Positions 15,701 through 24,417 of a DNA stretch of 64,000 nucleotides are shown piece after piece. Position 1 is the first letter of the stretch; every line of letters starts with the position of its first letter. Location of the stretch: assembly GCF_014656375.1 (NCBI RefSeq), contig NZ_BNCH01000001.1:496001-560000 (forward strand), in the 5' to 3' direction. This stretch comes from Aliiroseovarius zhejiangensis. Its GTDB lineage: Bacteria > Pseudomonadota > Alphaproteobacteria > Rhodobacterales > Rhodobacteraceae. The notes beneath the pieces are model-generated. The model saw only the letters and a program-made list of their open reading frames with translations, had not been told where the DNA came from and made no database searches. The translations under genes and the position numbers were made by a program.

Positions 15701-17224
15701 ATGCCGGACCAATCTGCCACCCCTGATCGCCACAACCTGTTCAAGCCGGGTCACAACTGCTGGCGGGTCAGCAACGCCCGCGAATTTGCATTGGTGATTG
15801 ATGGCGCAGCCTATTTCCGGGCGCTGCGCGAGGCGCTGATCTCTGCCGAACGTCAGGTGTTGCTGATCGGCTGGGACTTTGACCTTGAAATAGACATGCT
15901 GCCGGGCGAAAGCGACGAAGACGGCAACGCCCCTGACGGGTATCCCAATCAGGTCGCCGACTTCATGCAAGCCATAGTCGAACGCAATCCTGACCTGTGC
16001 CTCTATCTTCTGCGTTGGAGCGGATCTGCCGCCATCGCCCCCGGGCGGCTGGTGCCGGCGGTGCGGCTGAACCTGTCGGGGCCTGACCGCATCAAGCTGG
16101 CGCTGGACGGACGCCACCCGGTCGGGGCCTGCCATCATCAGAAGATCGTTATCGTGGATGACCGGCTTGGTTTTTGCGGCGGGATCGACGTGACCGATGC
16201 CCGCTGGGACACACCCGAACACACGCCCGACGACCCAAGACGTGTGCTGCACGACGGCTCGCCTGCCGGGCCGTGGCATGATGCCTCAACCGCGCTGACC
16301 GGACCGGCCACGCGCGATCTGGCAGAGCTTGCGCGCGCCAGATGGCAGCGCGCAACCGGAGAAGCGCTTTCCGCACCAGACCTGCCTGAACAAGACATTT
16401 GGCCCGCCTCACTTCAGATTGATTGCCGCGATATACCCGTAGCAATCTCGCGCACTGAACCGCCCGAGGAAGACAAGCCCCTGGTCAACGAAATCGAAGA
16501 AATGGTTCTGGACGGGATCGCATCCGCCCGCTCGACGATCTATCTGGAAAGCCAGTATTTTGCCCTGGATGCCGTGACCGATGCGCTGTCACTTCGCTTG
16601 GGCGAGGACGACGGGCCAGACATCATCGTGGTCAACCCCGAACGATCCAACATGCTGGAAGACAACGCGATGCATGTCACCCGAACACGGATGGTCAAAG
16701 CCTTGCAGGATGCCGACCGCCACAACCGCTTTCTTGTCGTGACACCTGTAAACGCGGCCAATGATCCGATTTATGTTCACGCAAAGATCTGCGTGATTGA
16801 TGACCGTCTGCTGCGCGTGGGATCCAGCAACATCAACCGCCGGTCGATGGGGTATGACACTGAATGCGATCTGAGCATCGAAGGGCGGGACGAGGACACA
16901 CGACAGGTCATCGCGGGGTTGCGCAATCGCCTGCTGGCCGAGCATCTGGGGTGTGCCCCGCAAACACTGGCCAAAGTAATTGCGCAGACAGGCAGCGTGC
17001 TTCCCGCGCTCAGGTCGCTGAACCCGTCCGAGGGGCGCCGCTTCATGCCGCTGGACCTGAAAGAGGATGCCGGCGCCGGCGCATTCCTTGCTGATACACG
17101 CCTTCTGGACCCGCGTTATGAACGGGGCACGGGCAAGCGGCGCGTCATCACATCGCGCGAAATAATGATCGGTTTGGCGGTGCTGGCCCTTGTCGGCTCG
17201 GTGTATCGTTATTTGGTGGGATGA
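15701..17224 (+). CDS. Phospholipase D / cardiolipin synthase-like protein
   Basis: A 507-residue phospholipase D superfamily enzyme, with two HKD catalytic motifs: HHQKIVIVDD near 146, followed by GGIDV, and HAKICVIDD near 359, followed by GSSNIN. It probably hydrolyses or transfers phosphatidyl groups on membrane lipids. The N-terminal VLLIGWDFDLEID block is typical of bacterial stand-alone PLDs. A single C-terminal helix (about 487-505) would anchor it in the membrane, which is less usual. I start at 15701 (AGGATCGAAATG); the frame is open to 15647. Confidence 0.9.
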   Translation: MPDQSATPDRHNLFKPGHNCWRVSNAREFALVIDGAAYFRALREALISAERQVLLIGWDFDLEIDMLPGESDEDGNAPDGYPNQVADFMQAIVERNPDLCLYLLRWSGSAAIAPGRLVPAVRLNLSGPDRIKLALDGRHPVGACHHQKIVIVDDRLGFCGGIDVTDARWDTPEHTPDDPRRVLHDGSPAGPWHDASTALTGPATRDLAELARARWQRATGEALSAPDLPEQDIWPASLQIDCRDIPVAISRTEPPEEDKPLVNEIEEMVLDGIASARSTIYLESQYFALDAVTDALSLRLGEDDGPDIIVVNPERSNMLEDNAMHVTRTRMVKALQDADRHNRFLVVTPVNAANDPIYVHAKICVIDDRLLRVGSSNINRRSMGYDTECDLSIEGRDEDTRQVIAGLRNRLLAEHLGCAPQTLAKVIAQTGSVLPALRSLNPSEGRRFMPLDLKEDAGAGAFLADTRLLDPRYERGTGKRRVITSREIMIGLAVLALVGSVYRYLVG

Positions 17225-17305
17225 CATCGGGAAAGCCTTCTTCCGAACTGTCCCCAGCCCACATGGTCGGTATGCTGGCCCTGCCGGTTCGGCTTCGCGC
17301 TCACG

Positions 17306-19282
17306 CTATCGCCTGACCTTGTGCGCCCATGAACGGTCAAACACGGTCTCGCCATCCTCTTCGGCAACCAGCCGTTGGGTGATCTTGAAATGATCCGGCG
17401 CCCCGCGCATCGCGGTTTCAGCCCGGGTCGACACGCCCCAGTGCGCGCGCCCGAAACTGCGGTTCCATGTGATCATGGCCTGCGCATCCGCCGGGTTGGC
17501 CGGATCAATCGTCCAGACCTCGCGCACCGCGCTGTCAGAGATGATCCCGGTTTCCAGATCCTCGACCCGCCCATGGTCTGAAGATATGGTCAGGGTGATC
17601 CGACCCGTCTTCTCATCGACCTTGCGCGTTTTCTCGTCCTGCCCGTTGCGCAGCAATCGCGTGCGTCTTGGCGGGGCCGAGATCGGGGGCGGAAATGTCC
17701 ATTCATCACGCTTCGCGCCTGCGCGTACCGGAAGGCCAAGCTGCCCTGCGGCAATCGTCAGGGTCACCGGATCAGGTTCCGGCCAGGAATATGGCCAATA
17801 GCTACCTGCCACCGCCAGTCGCAGGCGATGACCCTCGGGCAGGTGATAGGCGGTTTCGTCAAGCGCCAGAGTGGCATCGACCGGCTGGCCGGGGATCAGG
17901 TCGCGCTTGGCCTCGAACCCGTCCCGGTTGCGCAGATCCAGCAGGCCCATGGTGATCAGCATCGAGGTGCCATCGGGCCTGAGATCACACAGCCGCACCA
18001 CAAGTTGCGCCCGTGGACGATCCGCCGCCACCCGCAAGCGGACCATTGGCCGCCCGACGATATCGACGCCACTGACCTGCGCCTGACTGTCAAAACACGC
18101 GCTGCGGGCATCGTCTGGCTGCTGATCATCCGGCAATTCCCCCGACCCAAAGCCGAAAGTGAAAAACTCGCCGCATTGTTCACCGTGTCGCAGATCCGGG
18201 GCGACGGTTGCGGGCAAGGCGCCTGTCAGTTCGTTCCCCAATGTCAGTTCTTGAACCTGCTCTTGCGCCGACGGCAGGGTTTGGTCGCTTATCCACCACC
18301 CGTCGCGATGGCTTGCAACCGGATCGGGGGTTGCGCTGTCCATGACATAGGCGCGCCACGCCGGGTCTTGCTCGACACCGTTGTCGACACCCTTCAACCA
18401 GTGGTCCCACCAGCGCAGCGCCTCTTGCAGATACCCGATCGACGGTCCGATCTGCGAGATATGCGGATATTTATGCCCCCATGGCCCGGCCACCCCCTTC
18501 ACCGGCGCATCCAGGTTCTCGACCAGATGCCGCATCGTGTTGCGATACCCGTCATGCAAGCCACCAAAGGCCAGAACTGCCGCCTTGATCGCACCGTAAT
18601 CCTCGCAGATCGACCCGTGCTTCCAATAGGCATCGCGATCCCGGTGTTCGGCCCAGATGCGTGGCAGCGGTGGCGTGTTTTCCAACCGTTCAAGCCACAT
18701 TGACCGCCATTTGTCGCCCACCTGTTCAGGATCGGGCGGCATCGAAAACCACGACAGTACCGTCGCAGCCCAACTGATATTGTCCGAATGCTGAATGCCG
18801 CCTTTGTAATGCACATCATCGGCATAGCGGTCGACGGTCGAACCGATGGTGATCACCGCTTTCAGCGCGGCGGGTGCACGAGCCGCGATTTGCAGGCTGT
18901 TGAAACCGCCCCAGGAGATGCCCTGCATTCCTACCGCGCCGGTGCACCAACGCTGGCGCGCGATCCATTCGATCACATCTTCGCCGTCCTGCAACTCTTG
19001 CTCCGAATACTCATCATCAAACAAGCCTTCGCTTTCGCCACAACCACGGCGATCCACCCGCAGACAGGCATAGCCCCGCTGCGCGATCCAGGGATGCATC
19101 CCGGCATCCCGCTCGGCGGTGCCATCAGTCTTGCGATAGGGCAGATATTCCAGGATCGCCGGAACCGGACGGTCCATCGCATCCACCGGCATCCAGACAC
19201 GCGCCGACAAACGCGTGCCGTCCGGCAACGTGATCCCAAGATCGCGGTCGTGGGTGAGGTCGTGAAGATCGGGGTCGGTCAT
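17306..19282 (-). CDS. CocE/NonD family hydrolase (S15 X-Pro-dipeptidyl-peptidase-like)
   Basis: A 658-residue serine hydrolase of the cocaine-esterase / X-prolyl dipeptidyl peptidase family. An alpha/beta-hydrolase fold occupies about 20-330, with nucleophile S123 in GISWGG, likely acid D244 (GLHDGY) and base H270 (GPWGHKYP). The C-terminal half, from about 345, is the jelly-roll domain of the family (VRLRVAADRPRAQLVVRLCD, then PEGHRLRLAVAGSYWP). It acts on an ester or amide; the substrate is not predictable. No signal peptide, so it is probably cytoplasmic. It is convergent with the PLD gene. Confidence 0.92.
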   Translation of the reverse strand: MTDPDLHDLTHDRDLGITLPDGTRLSARVWMPVDAMDRPVPAILEYLPYRKTDGTAERDAGMHPWIAQRGYACLRVDRRGCGESEGLFDDEYSEQELQDGEDVIEWIARQRWCTGAVGMQGISWGGFNSLQIAARAPAALKAVITIGSTVDRYADDVHYKGGIQHSDNISWAATVLSWFSMPPDPEQVGDKWRSMWLERLENTPPLPRIWAEHRDRDAYWKHGSICEDYGAIKAAVLAFGGLHDGYRNTMRHLVENLDAPVKGVAGPWGHKYPHISQIGPSIGYLQEALRWWDHWLKGVDNGVEQDPAWRAYVMDSATPDPVASHRDGWWISDQTLPSAQEQVQELTLGNELTGALPATVAPDLRHGEQCGEFFTFGFGSGELPDDQQPDDARSACFDSQAQVSGVDIVGRPMVRLRVAADRPRAQLVVRLCDLRPDGTSMLITMGLLDLRNRDGFEAKRDLIPGQPVDATLALDETAYHLPEGHRLRLAVAGSYWPYSWPEPDPVTLTIAAGQLGLPVRAGAKRDEWTFPPPISAPPRRTRLLRNGQDEKTRKVDEKTGRITLTISSDHGRVEDLETGIISDSAVREVWTIDPANPADAQAMITWNRSFGRAHWGVSTRAETAMRGAPDHFKITQRLVAEEDGETVFDRSWAHKVRR

Positions 19283-19394
19283 GTTCCAGCCTTGCGTCAG
19301 GTCGCACGACGGTCCCAGAAGCAGAACGGTGCGTCAATGAGATCTTCCCCACCAACCAGACTGACTATCGGCCACGGGCAGCATCATGGGTCTG

Positions 19395-20042
19395 TTAGAC
19401 AATGATGTTGGTCAGATTTGCCGCGCTGCCGCTCTGGACCCGAGGGTTTTGATGCATGATTGTCCGGTTGTCCGAGATCTGCAACACGCTGCCCTGCGCC
19501 GGGACAAGACTGCAATGAAGCCCGTCCGGGTCGCCCGTCAAAAGCGCGCGCATGACCACGATGGCCACCTTGTGCGACACGATGATTGCGGGGCCTTGCA
19601 GCTCGGACAGAAACGCATGCAGGCGTGTTGCCAGTTCATGCGTGCCTTCACCACCCGGCCCGCTGGTATACATGTCGTATTCAGATTGCAGCCCCGCCAC
19701 GATGTCGGGATCACGCGCCAGACGGTCTTCGTGGGTGGTACCCTCCCAGGCGCCGCAGTTGATTTCGGACAGGCGGGCATCGGTGGCAAAACCCGCGCCC
19801 TCAAAGGCCAGCTTTGCGGTGTCTTGCGCCCGGCGAAGCGGGCTGGCCCACAGCGTATGTTCGGGCAATGTGGGGCGGATGCCGCGCAGGATCTGAGCCT
19901 GCTCGCGGGCCTGCGCCCGCCCCAGTTCCGTCAAATCCGAGTTCTTTTGCCCCTGCACCCGGTGATCTTTGTTCCATTCAGTTTCGCCGTGACGCAGAAG
20001 GAAAACGTCATGCGGCATGGTCAGCTTGGGAAGTGTCGTCAT
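19395..20042 (-). CDS. Histidine phosphatase family protein
   Basis: A 215-residue enzyme of the phosphoglycerate-mutase-like histidine phosphatase family. The catalytic RHGETEWN motif is at 17-24 (H18 nucleophile), and the second conserved block appears as ASPLRRAQDTAKLAFE. The remaining catalytic histidine is in VSHKVAIVVM. Its start codon lies directly against the stop of the ABC ATPase gene, so it belongs to the transporter operon. This suggests that the imported substrate is a phosphate ester, which this enzyme may dephosphorylate; that is inference. Confidence 0.9.
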   Translation of the reverse strand: MTTLPKLTMPHDVFLLRHGETEWNKDHRVQGQKNSDLTELGRAQAREQAQILRGIRPTLPEHTLWASPLRRAQDTAKLAFEGAGFATDARLSEINCGAWEGTTHEDRLARDPDIVAGLQSEYDMYTSGPGGEGTHELATRLHAFLSELQGPAIIVSHKVAIVVMRALLTGDPDGLHCSLVPAQGSVLQISDNRTIMHQNPRVQSGSAANLTNIIV

Positions 20043-21101
20043 TTACAGAACCACCGCGCTTTGCGTGTTTGCGACCAGATGCACGTCGGCCCCGGTTTCG
20101 ATCCAGTCATGGCCGGCACGGTGGCTTTGGTCCACCACGATCTCGGTGCCGCCCGCGGACACCAGATACCGGATCTGGCTGCCCAGAAACTCGCTGTGCT
20201 GCACCGTGCCGGGCAGCGAATCCGCAGCCTGCGTGCGACTGATCGAGATGTTTTGAGGGCGCAAAACAATGTTACCACCTTCGCCCGTGCTGCCCTCGGG
20301 CAAAGACAGCTGATCGCCCGTGTTGGTCACAAAGCGCCGCTCGTTGCCGTCGACTTCGACCTTGCCTTCCAGAATGTTCGCCGTGCCAAGGAAATTGGCG
20401 ACGAACAGGTTTTCGGGGCGGTCGTAAAGCTCCAACGGCGACCCGACCTGCTGGATCACGCCGCCATCCAGAACCGCCATGCGGTCGCAGGTGGTGTTGG
20501 CCTCTTCCTGATCATGGGTCACGAAGATCGTGGTCAGACCCAGCTGTCTCTGCAGGCGCAAAAGCTCGCGGCGCATGTGAACGCGCAAGGATGCGTCAAG
20601 ATTGGACAGGGGTTCGTCCAGCAACAGAACGTCAGGCTCCACCACCACGGTACGGGCCAGCGCGATGCGCTGTTGCTGCCCGCCCGACAGTTGGTTGGGC
20701 ATCCGGTCGGCCAGATGGGCAAGGTCCACAAGCTCCAACGCCGCATCGACCTTGGTCTTGATCTGGGCCGAGGGCACTTTGCGTTCCTTCAGCCCGAACG
20801 CCACATTGTCGCGCACTGACATATGCGGCCACAGCGCATAGGATTGGAACACCATCCCCACATTGCGCTTCCACGGGTCCAGACCGACCACATCCCTGTC
20901 GCCAATCAAAATGCGCCCCTTGGGCGTGGGTCCAAACCCGGCAATCGCACGCAGAAGCGTGGATTTGCCCGACCCGGAGGGGCCAAGGAAGGCGAAGAAC
21001 TCGCCGGGCTGAATGTCAAGGTTGACGCCCTTCAGAACCTCGGTGTCGCCAAAGGCCAGATGGACATTCTCGATCGTGATACCAGCTTTTTTCATTTCCA
21101 T
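20043..21101 (-). CDS. ABC transporter ATP-binding protein (Fe3+/phosphonate/spermidine type)
   Basis: The ATPase subunit of a binding-protein-dependent importer, with 352 residues. Walker A GPSGSGKST lies at 40-48, the Q-loop is in VFQSYALWPH, and the signature LSGGQQQR is followed by Walker B LLLDEPLSNLD and the switch histidine in FVTHDQEEA. The C-terminal 110 residues form a TOBE-type domain (FLGTANILEGKVEVDG, VLRPQNISISR). It belongs to the group of FbpC, PotA and PhnT. It sits 13 bases after the permease gene and abuts the phosphatase gene. Confidence 0.95.
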   Translation of the reverse strand: MEMKKAGITIENVHLAFGDTEVLKGVNLDIQPGEFFAFLGPSGSGKSTLLRAIAGFGPTPKGRILIGDRDVVGLDPWKRNVGMVFQSYALWPHMSVRDNVAFGLKERKVPSAQIKTKVDAALELVDLAHLADRMPNQLSGGQQQRIALARTVVVEPDVLLLDEPLSNLDASLRVHMRRELLRLQRQLGLTTIFVTHDQEEANTTCDRMAVLDGGVIQQVGSPLELYDRPENLFVANFLGTANILEGKVEVDGNERRFVTNTGDQLSLPEGSTGEGGNIVLRPQNISISRTQAADSLPGTVQHSEFLGSQIRYLVSAGGTEIVVDQSHRAGHDWIETGADVHLVANTQSAVVL

Positions 21102-21114
21102 ATTCCTTCAAGGC

Positions 21115-22869
21115 TCAGTGAGCGTCGCCCGATGACTTCAGTTTCTTGTCGCGTTCAATGATGATCTGCGACGCGATGGTGCCGATGGCGACGACGATGA
21201 CCGCGACGATGCCAAGGGCAGCGCCTGCGCCACGCCCCGACGGGGTCTGCATGAACAGATAGATGCCATAGGCCAGCGGCGCGTCGTTGTTGGAACTGAC
21301 CAGCATGATGGTCGCCGACAGCTCGACCGCGGCGGTGGCGAAACTGGTGACGAAACCCGCCAGAATGCCGCCGGTCATCAGGGGGATCACGATCTTCTGG
21401 ATGGACCGGCGTTTGGTTGCGCCAAGGCTTTCGGCTGCTTCCTCCAGCGCGTGGCTGACCTGTTGCAGGGCCGCCGTGCAGGCACGCAGGGCATAGGGCA
21501 GACGCCGGATCATCAGAGCCAGCGCGATGATCACCCACCAGCTTGCCATCGGCTTGTCGGTGAATGGCACGTCGATGGCGTGGAAGGTGCGCAGGTATCC
21601 GATGCCCAGCACCACCCCCGGCACCGCCAGCGCCGCAGTGGCCAGATAATCCAGCCCCTTGCGCCCGAAAATTTGCGTGCGCAGAACGATATAGGCAATC
21701 GCGGTGCCGATGATCACGTCCAGCGTGGCCGCGATGCCCGCATAAAGCACCGTGTTCATGATAAAGGTCTTGGACCCTTCCCACATGGTCACATAGTTCT
21801 GAAACGTATAGCCGTCGGGCAGCGGCGCGAAGGACCAGATGGTGCCGAACGACAGCAGCAGCAGGCCGATATGCGGCGACAGAACCAACAGCAGGATGAA
21901 GATCACGGTCGCATAGGCCAATGCCTTTTCCGCGGGCTTCAGGGTGCGCTTGGCCATGCCGCCTCCGCCTTTCTGTACGGTGGCGTAATCCTTGCCGCGC
22001 ATGAACAGGAACGATGCCCAGAGCGACAGGACCGAGAACACGACCAGAATGACCGAGATCACATAGCCCATCGGATCGCTGATCCCGATGGACGAGATAC
22101 GCAGGAATGCCTGCGGCGCCAGCATGTTGTTCACGTTCAGCAACAGCGGCGTGCCCAGATCGTCAAACACCTTGATGAACACCAGCGCGGCACCGGCGAT
22201 ATAGCCCGGCATGGCAAGCGGAAAGACGATGCGCCGAAACAGTCGTAGCCCGTGGCTGCCAAGGTTCTGGGCGGCTTCCTCCATTGACCGATCAATGTTG
22301 CGCAGGGATGCGGACAGGTTGATCAGGATGAAGGGGAAATAGTGGATGGATTGAACAAGGATCACGCCGTTCAGCCCCTCCATAAACGGGATGTCAAAGC
22401 CGAACCAGTCGCGTAGAAGCAGGTTCACCGTGCCGTTGCGGCCAAAGATCAGCTGCATCGCCACCGCACCGACAAAGGGCGGCATGATCAGCGGGATGAA
22501 CCCCAGACTTTGGATCAGGATCGAGCCGGAAAAGTGGAACCGCGTGGTGATATAGGCCAGGGGCAGCGCGATCACGGTCGCTACAACCACCGACATGGCC
22601 GAGACATAGAACGAATTCCAGAAGCTTTCGCGAAACAGCGACGTGCGGAAGAAATCGACGAAGTTCTGAAGCGTGGCTGCCCCGGTCGCAGGGTCTTGAA
22701 ACGCGACGATCATCACCTGCGCGACGGGCACCAGCAACAGGCCGATCAGCAAAAGCGCGATGAAGACGGCGACAAGGTGCACGCCCGTCAGGTTCGGCAC
22801 CAGCCAGCGTGGCAAACGGTCGGCAAGACCTGCCCGCGTGGCCGCAGGGGGAGAGGTGTTCTGTGACAT
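21115..22869 (-). CDS. ABC transporter permease, fused double-domain (FbpB-like)
   Basis: A 584-residue permease with two six-helix halves, so one chain forms the whole channel. Each half has a BPD-transport EAA loop: AAQNLGSHGLRLFRRIVFPLAMPG in part (first half) and AAESLGATKRRSIQKIVIPLM (second half). The two halves are joined by a short basic linker near 300-310 (MAKRTLKP). This architecture is seen in iron(III), putrescine-type and 2-aminoethylphosphonate-type importers. It follows the binding-protein gene after two stem-loops. Confidence 0.93.
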   Translation of the reverse strand: MSQNTSPPAATRAGLADRLPRWLVPNLTGVHLVAVFIALLLIGLLLVPVAQVMIVAFQDPATGAATLQNFVDFFRTSLFRESFWNSFYVSAMSVVVATVIALPLAYITTRFHFSGSILIQSLGFIPLIMPPFVGAVAMQLIFGRNGTVNLLLRDWFGFDIPFMEGLNGVILVQSIHYFPFILINLSASLRNIDRSMEEAAQNLGSHGLRLFRRIVFPLAMPGYIAGAALVFIKVFDDLGTPLLLNVNNMLAPQAFLRISSIGISDPMGYVISVILVVFSVLSLWASFLFMRGKDYATVQKGGGGMAKRTLKPAEKALAYATVIFILLLVLSPHIGLLLLSFGTIWSFAPLPDGYTFQNYVTMWEGSKTFIMNTVLYAGIAATLDVIIGTAIAYIVLRTQIFGRKGLDYLATAALAVPGVVLGIGYLRTFHAIDVPFTDKPMASWWVIIALALMIRRLPYALRACTAALQQVSHALEEAAESLGATKRRSIQKIVIPLMTGGILAGFVTSFATAAVELSATIMLVSSNNDAPLAYGIYLFMQTPSGRGAGAALGIVAVIVVAIGTIASQIIIERDKKLKSSGDAH

Positions 22870-22889
22870 GTCTCAGGCTTTCTTGAATG

Positions 22890-22943
22890 GCTGCCACCGC
22901 AACATGCGCGGTGGCAGCGCGGCCAGACCCCGGCAACGGGGTC
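22890..22943 (-). promoter_or_regulatory. Two tandem stem-loops between binding-protein and permease genes
   Basis: Stem one is GCTGCCACCGC / GCGGTGGCAGC (22890-22900 with 22908-22918, 11 pairs). Stem two is GACCCCG / CGGGGTC (22926-22932 with 22937-22943) with the stable tetraloop GCAA. Neither has a U-tract. They probably protect the 3' end of the binding-protein message or attenuate readthrough, so that binding protein is made in excess over permease. Confidence 0.65.
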
Positions 22944-22957
22944 CGACAGGGAGGCAT

Positions 22958-24280
22958 TTACATTCCTGCGGCTTTGTCGGCCAGTTCTTTGGCCTTGGCA
23001 TAGTTCGCGACAACCATCGCGTCCCATTCCTGTTCGACCTCAGCCTGACGCGCGCCGACCTCGTCGGTGGCTTTCTTGCGCTTCTTGGTGAAGATGCCCG
23101 CGAATTCCGGATCCAGGCTTTTCGCCTCGTCGATCGGGTTGGCGTCGATCAGGGCCCAGGCCTCGGCGATCAGGGCTTTTGCCTCTTCATTGCCGCTGTC
23201 GGCATGAGCCGCCTCGGCGGCCTGAATGGCCCCGACTGCGGCGCGCAGATCGTCCAGACGATAGGTGATCATCACGTCGAACATCGAATTGACGAGGTTG
23301 TAGCGTGCGCCCGATTTGGCCACGTCAAATTCCACCGTCGCACCAATGGTCGAATCCTCGAACGGATTCGGGAAGCCTTCGGGGGCATTGGCATAGGTGG
23401 CCGGGTTGATCGGCAGCCGCATGATCGCCGGGTCGAGCAGAACAGTCTGCCCTTCGGGGGTCAGCAGATATTCGATGAAGGCCACGGCGCCCGCCTCGTT
23501 CGGGGTGTTGTTGACGACTGCCACGTTCGCGGGGACCAGCGCGGTCACAGTCGGATAGGCGAAATCAACTGGAAAGCCCGACGCCTTGGACGAAAACCCG
23601 AAGAAGTCGATCACGATGCCCAGACCGAAATTGCCGGTGTTCACCCCATCCGGCACGCCAAAGCTGCGTTCCGTCACCGTCGAGAAGTTGCCTGCGATCC
23701 GTTTCCACTTGGCCCAGCCTTCGTCCCAGCCTTCGCCCTGCAACAGGGTTTCGACCGTCAGGTGCGTGGTGCCGGACCGCGACGGGGCCGACATGCCCAC
23801 ATGGCCGTGATATTCTGCCTTGGCCAGATCATCCCATTCGGTGGCGGGTTCAAGCCCGTTGGCTTTCAGATAGCGTTCGTTCCACATGATGCCGTAACCC
23901 GCACCGGCGAAGCCGTAGTACTTCCCGTCCGGGTCATTCAGGGGATAAGCGCCGATGCGTTCCGGGATTCCTTCGGATTTGATGGTGACATCAGCCAGCA
24001 GCCCGTCGCTTTTCAGCACTTCGAAGGCATCCGGTGCCGACGCCCAGAAAATATCAGCGGTGTTATCACCGGCGATTTCCTGGATGTATTTCACCCCGGC
24101 CGAGGTTTTCTTGTTCAGAACCTCAAGATCATATTCCGGATGGGCAGCTTCAAATGCGGCCTCGATCGGGCCGGTCATTGAATCCGGGAACGATGTGATG
24201 ACGGTTACCTTGCCGTCTGCCAGCGCACCTCCGGCCGAAAGCGCCGTGGCTGCGATGGATGTGTAGAGTAGTGTTTTCAT
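22958..24280 (-). CDS. ABC transporter extracellular solute-binding protein
   Basis: This 440-residue periplasmic binding protein delivers substrate to the adjacent permease. The signal peptide is about 1-21 (cleavage after GGALA). Conserved points are VITSFPDSM, the anion-pocket-like block APSRSGTTHL, the RSFGVPDG loop, and LLTPEGQTVLL near 300. It is clearly paralogous to the sensory protein at 27631-28875, which shares TSFP, the RSGxTH block, SFGVPDG/SYGVPDG and the EGQ helix. It is about 100 residues longer than many relatives, with a charged helical tail (KKRKKATDEVGARQAEVEQE). ATG 24280 is preceded by GGGAGGCAATC. Confidence 0.9.
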   Translation of the reverse strand: MKTLLYTSIAATALSAGGALADGKVTVITSFPDSMTGPIEAAFEAAHPEYDLEVLNKKTSAGVKYIQEIAGDNTADIFWASAPDAFEVLKSDGLLADVTIKSEGIPERIGAYPLNDPDGKYYGFAGAGYGIMWNERYLKANGLEPATEWDDLAKAEYHGHVGMSAPSRSGTTHLTVETLLQGEGWDEGWAKWKRIAGNFSTVTERSFGVPDGVNTGNFGLGIVIDFFGFSSKASGFPVDFAYPTVTALVPANVAVVNNTPNEAGAVAFIEYLLTPEGQTVLLDPAIMRLPINPATYANAPEGFPNPFEDSTIGATVEFDVAKSGARYNLVNSMFDVMITYRLDDLRAAVGAIQAAEAAHADSGNEEAKALIAEAWALIDANPIDEAKSLDPEFAGIFTKKRKKATDEVGARQAEVEQEWDAMVVANYAKAKELADKAAGM

Positions 24281-24390
24281 GATTGCCTCCCTGTGGCCTT
24301 GAGCGCGCTCCTCCTGCGCATATGGCAAAGGTTTTCAGGGGACCGCGTGTCCGTCAAACTTTGCTGCAAACAAAGACAAACGGTGCGAAA

Positions 24391-24408
24391 TGCGTCAATT
24401 TTGACACA
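24391..24408. promoter_or_regulatory. Candidate operator upstream of the ABC transporter operon
   Basis: TGCGTCAATTTTGACACA is an imperfect palindrome with core GTCAA-TT-TTGAC, 110 bases before the binding-protein start codon. A second copy with two changes lies at 28934-28951 ahead of the sensor operon. It is the probable site for the response regulator encoded at 24418-25680. Confidence 0.6.
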
Positions 24409-24417
24409 TCGTTTAGG

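Noticed and set aside
24281-24417. Sigma-54 promoter before the ABC transporter operon
   Set aside because: No GG-N10-GC element of the right kind is visible and the regulator lacks GAFTGA.
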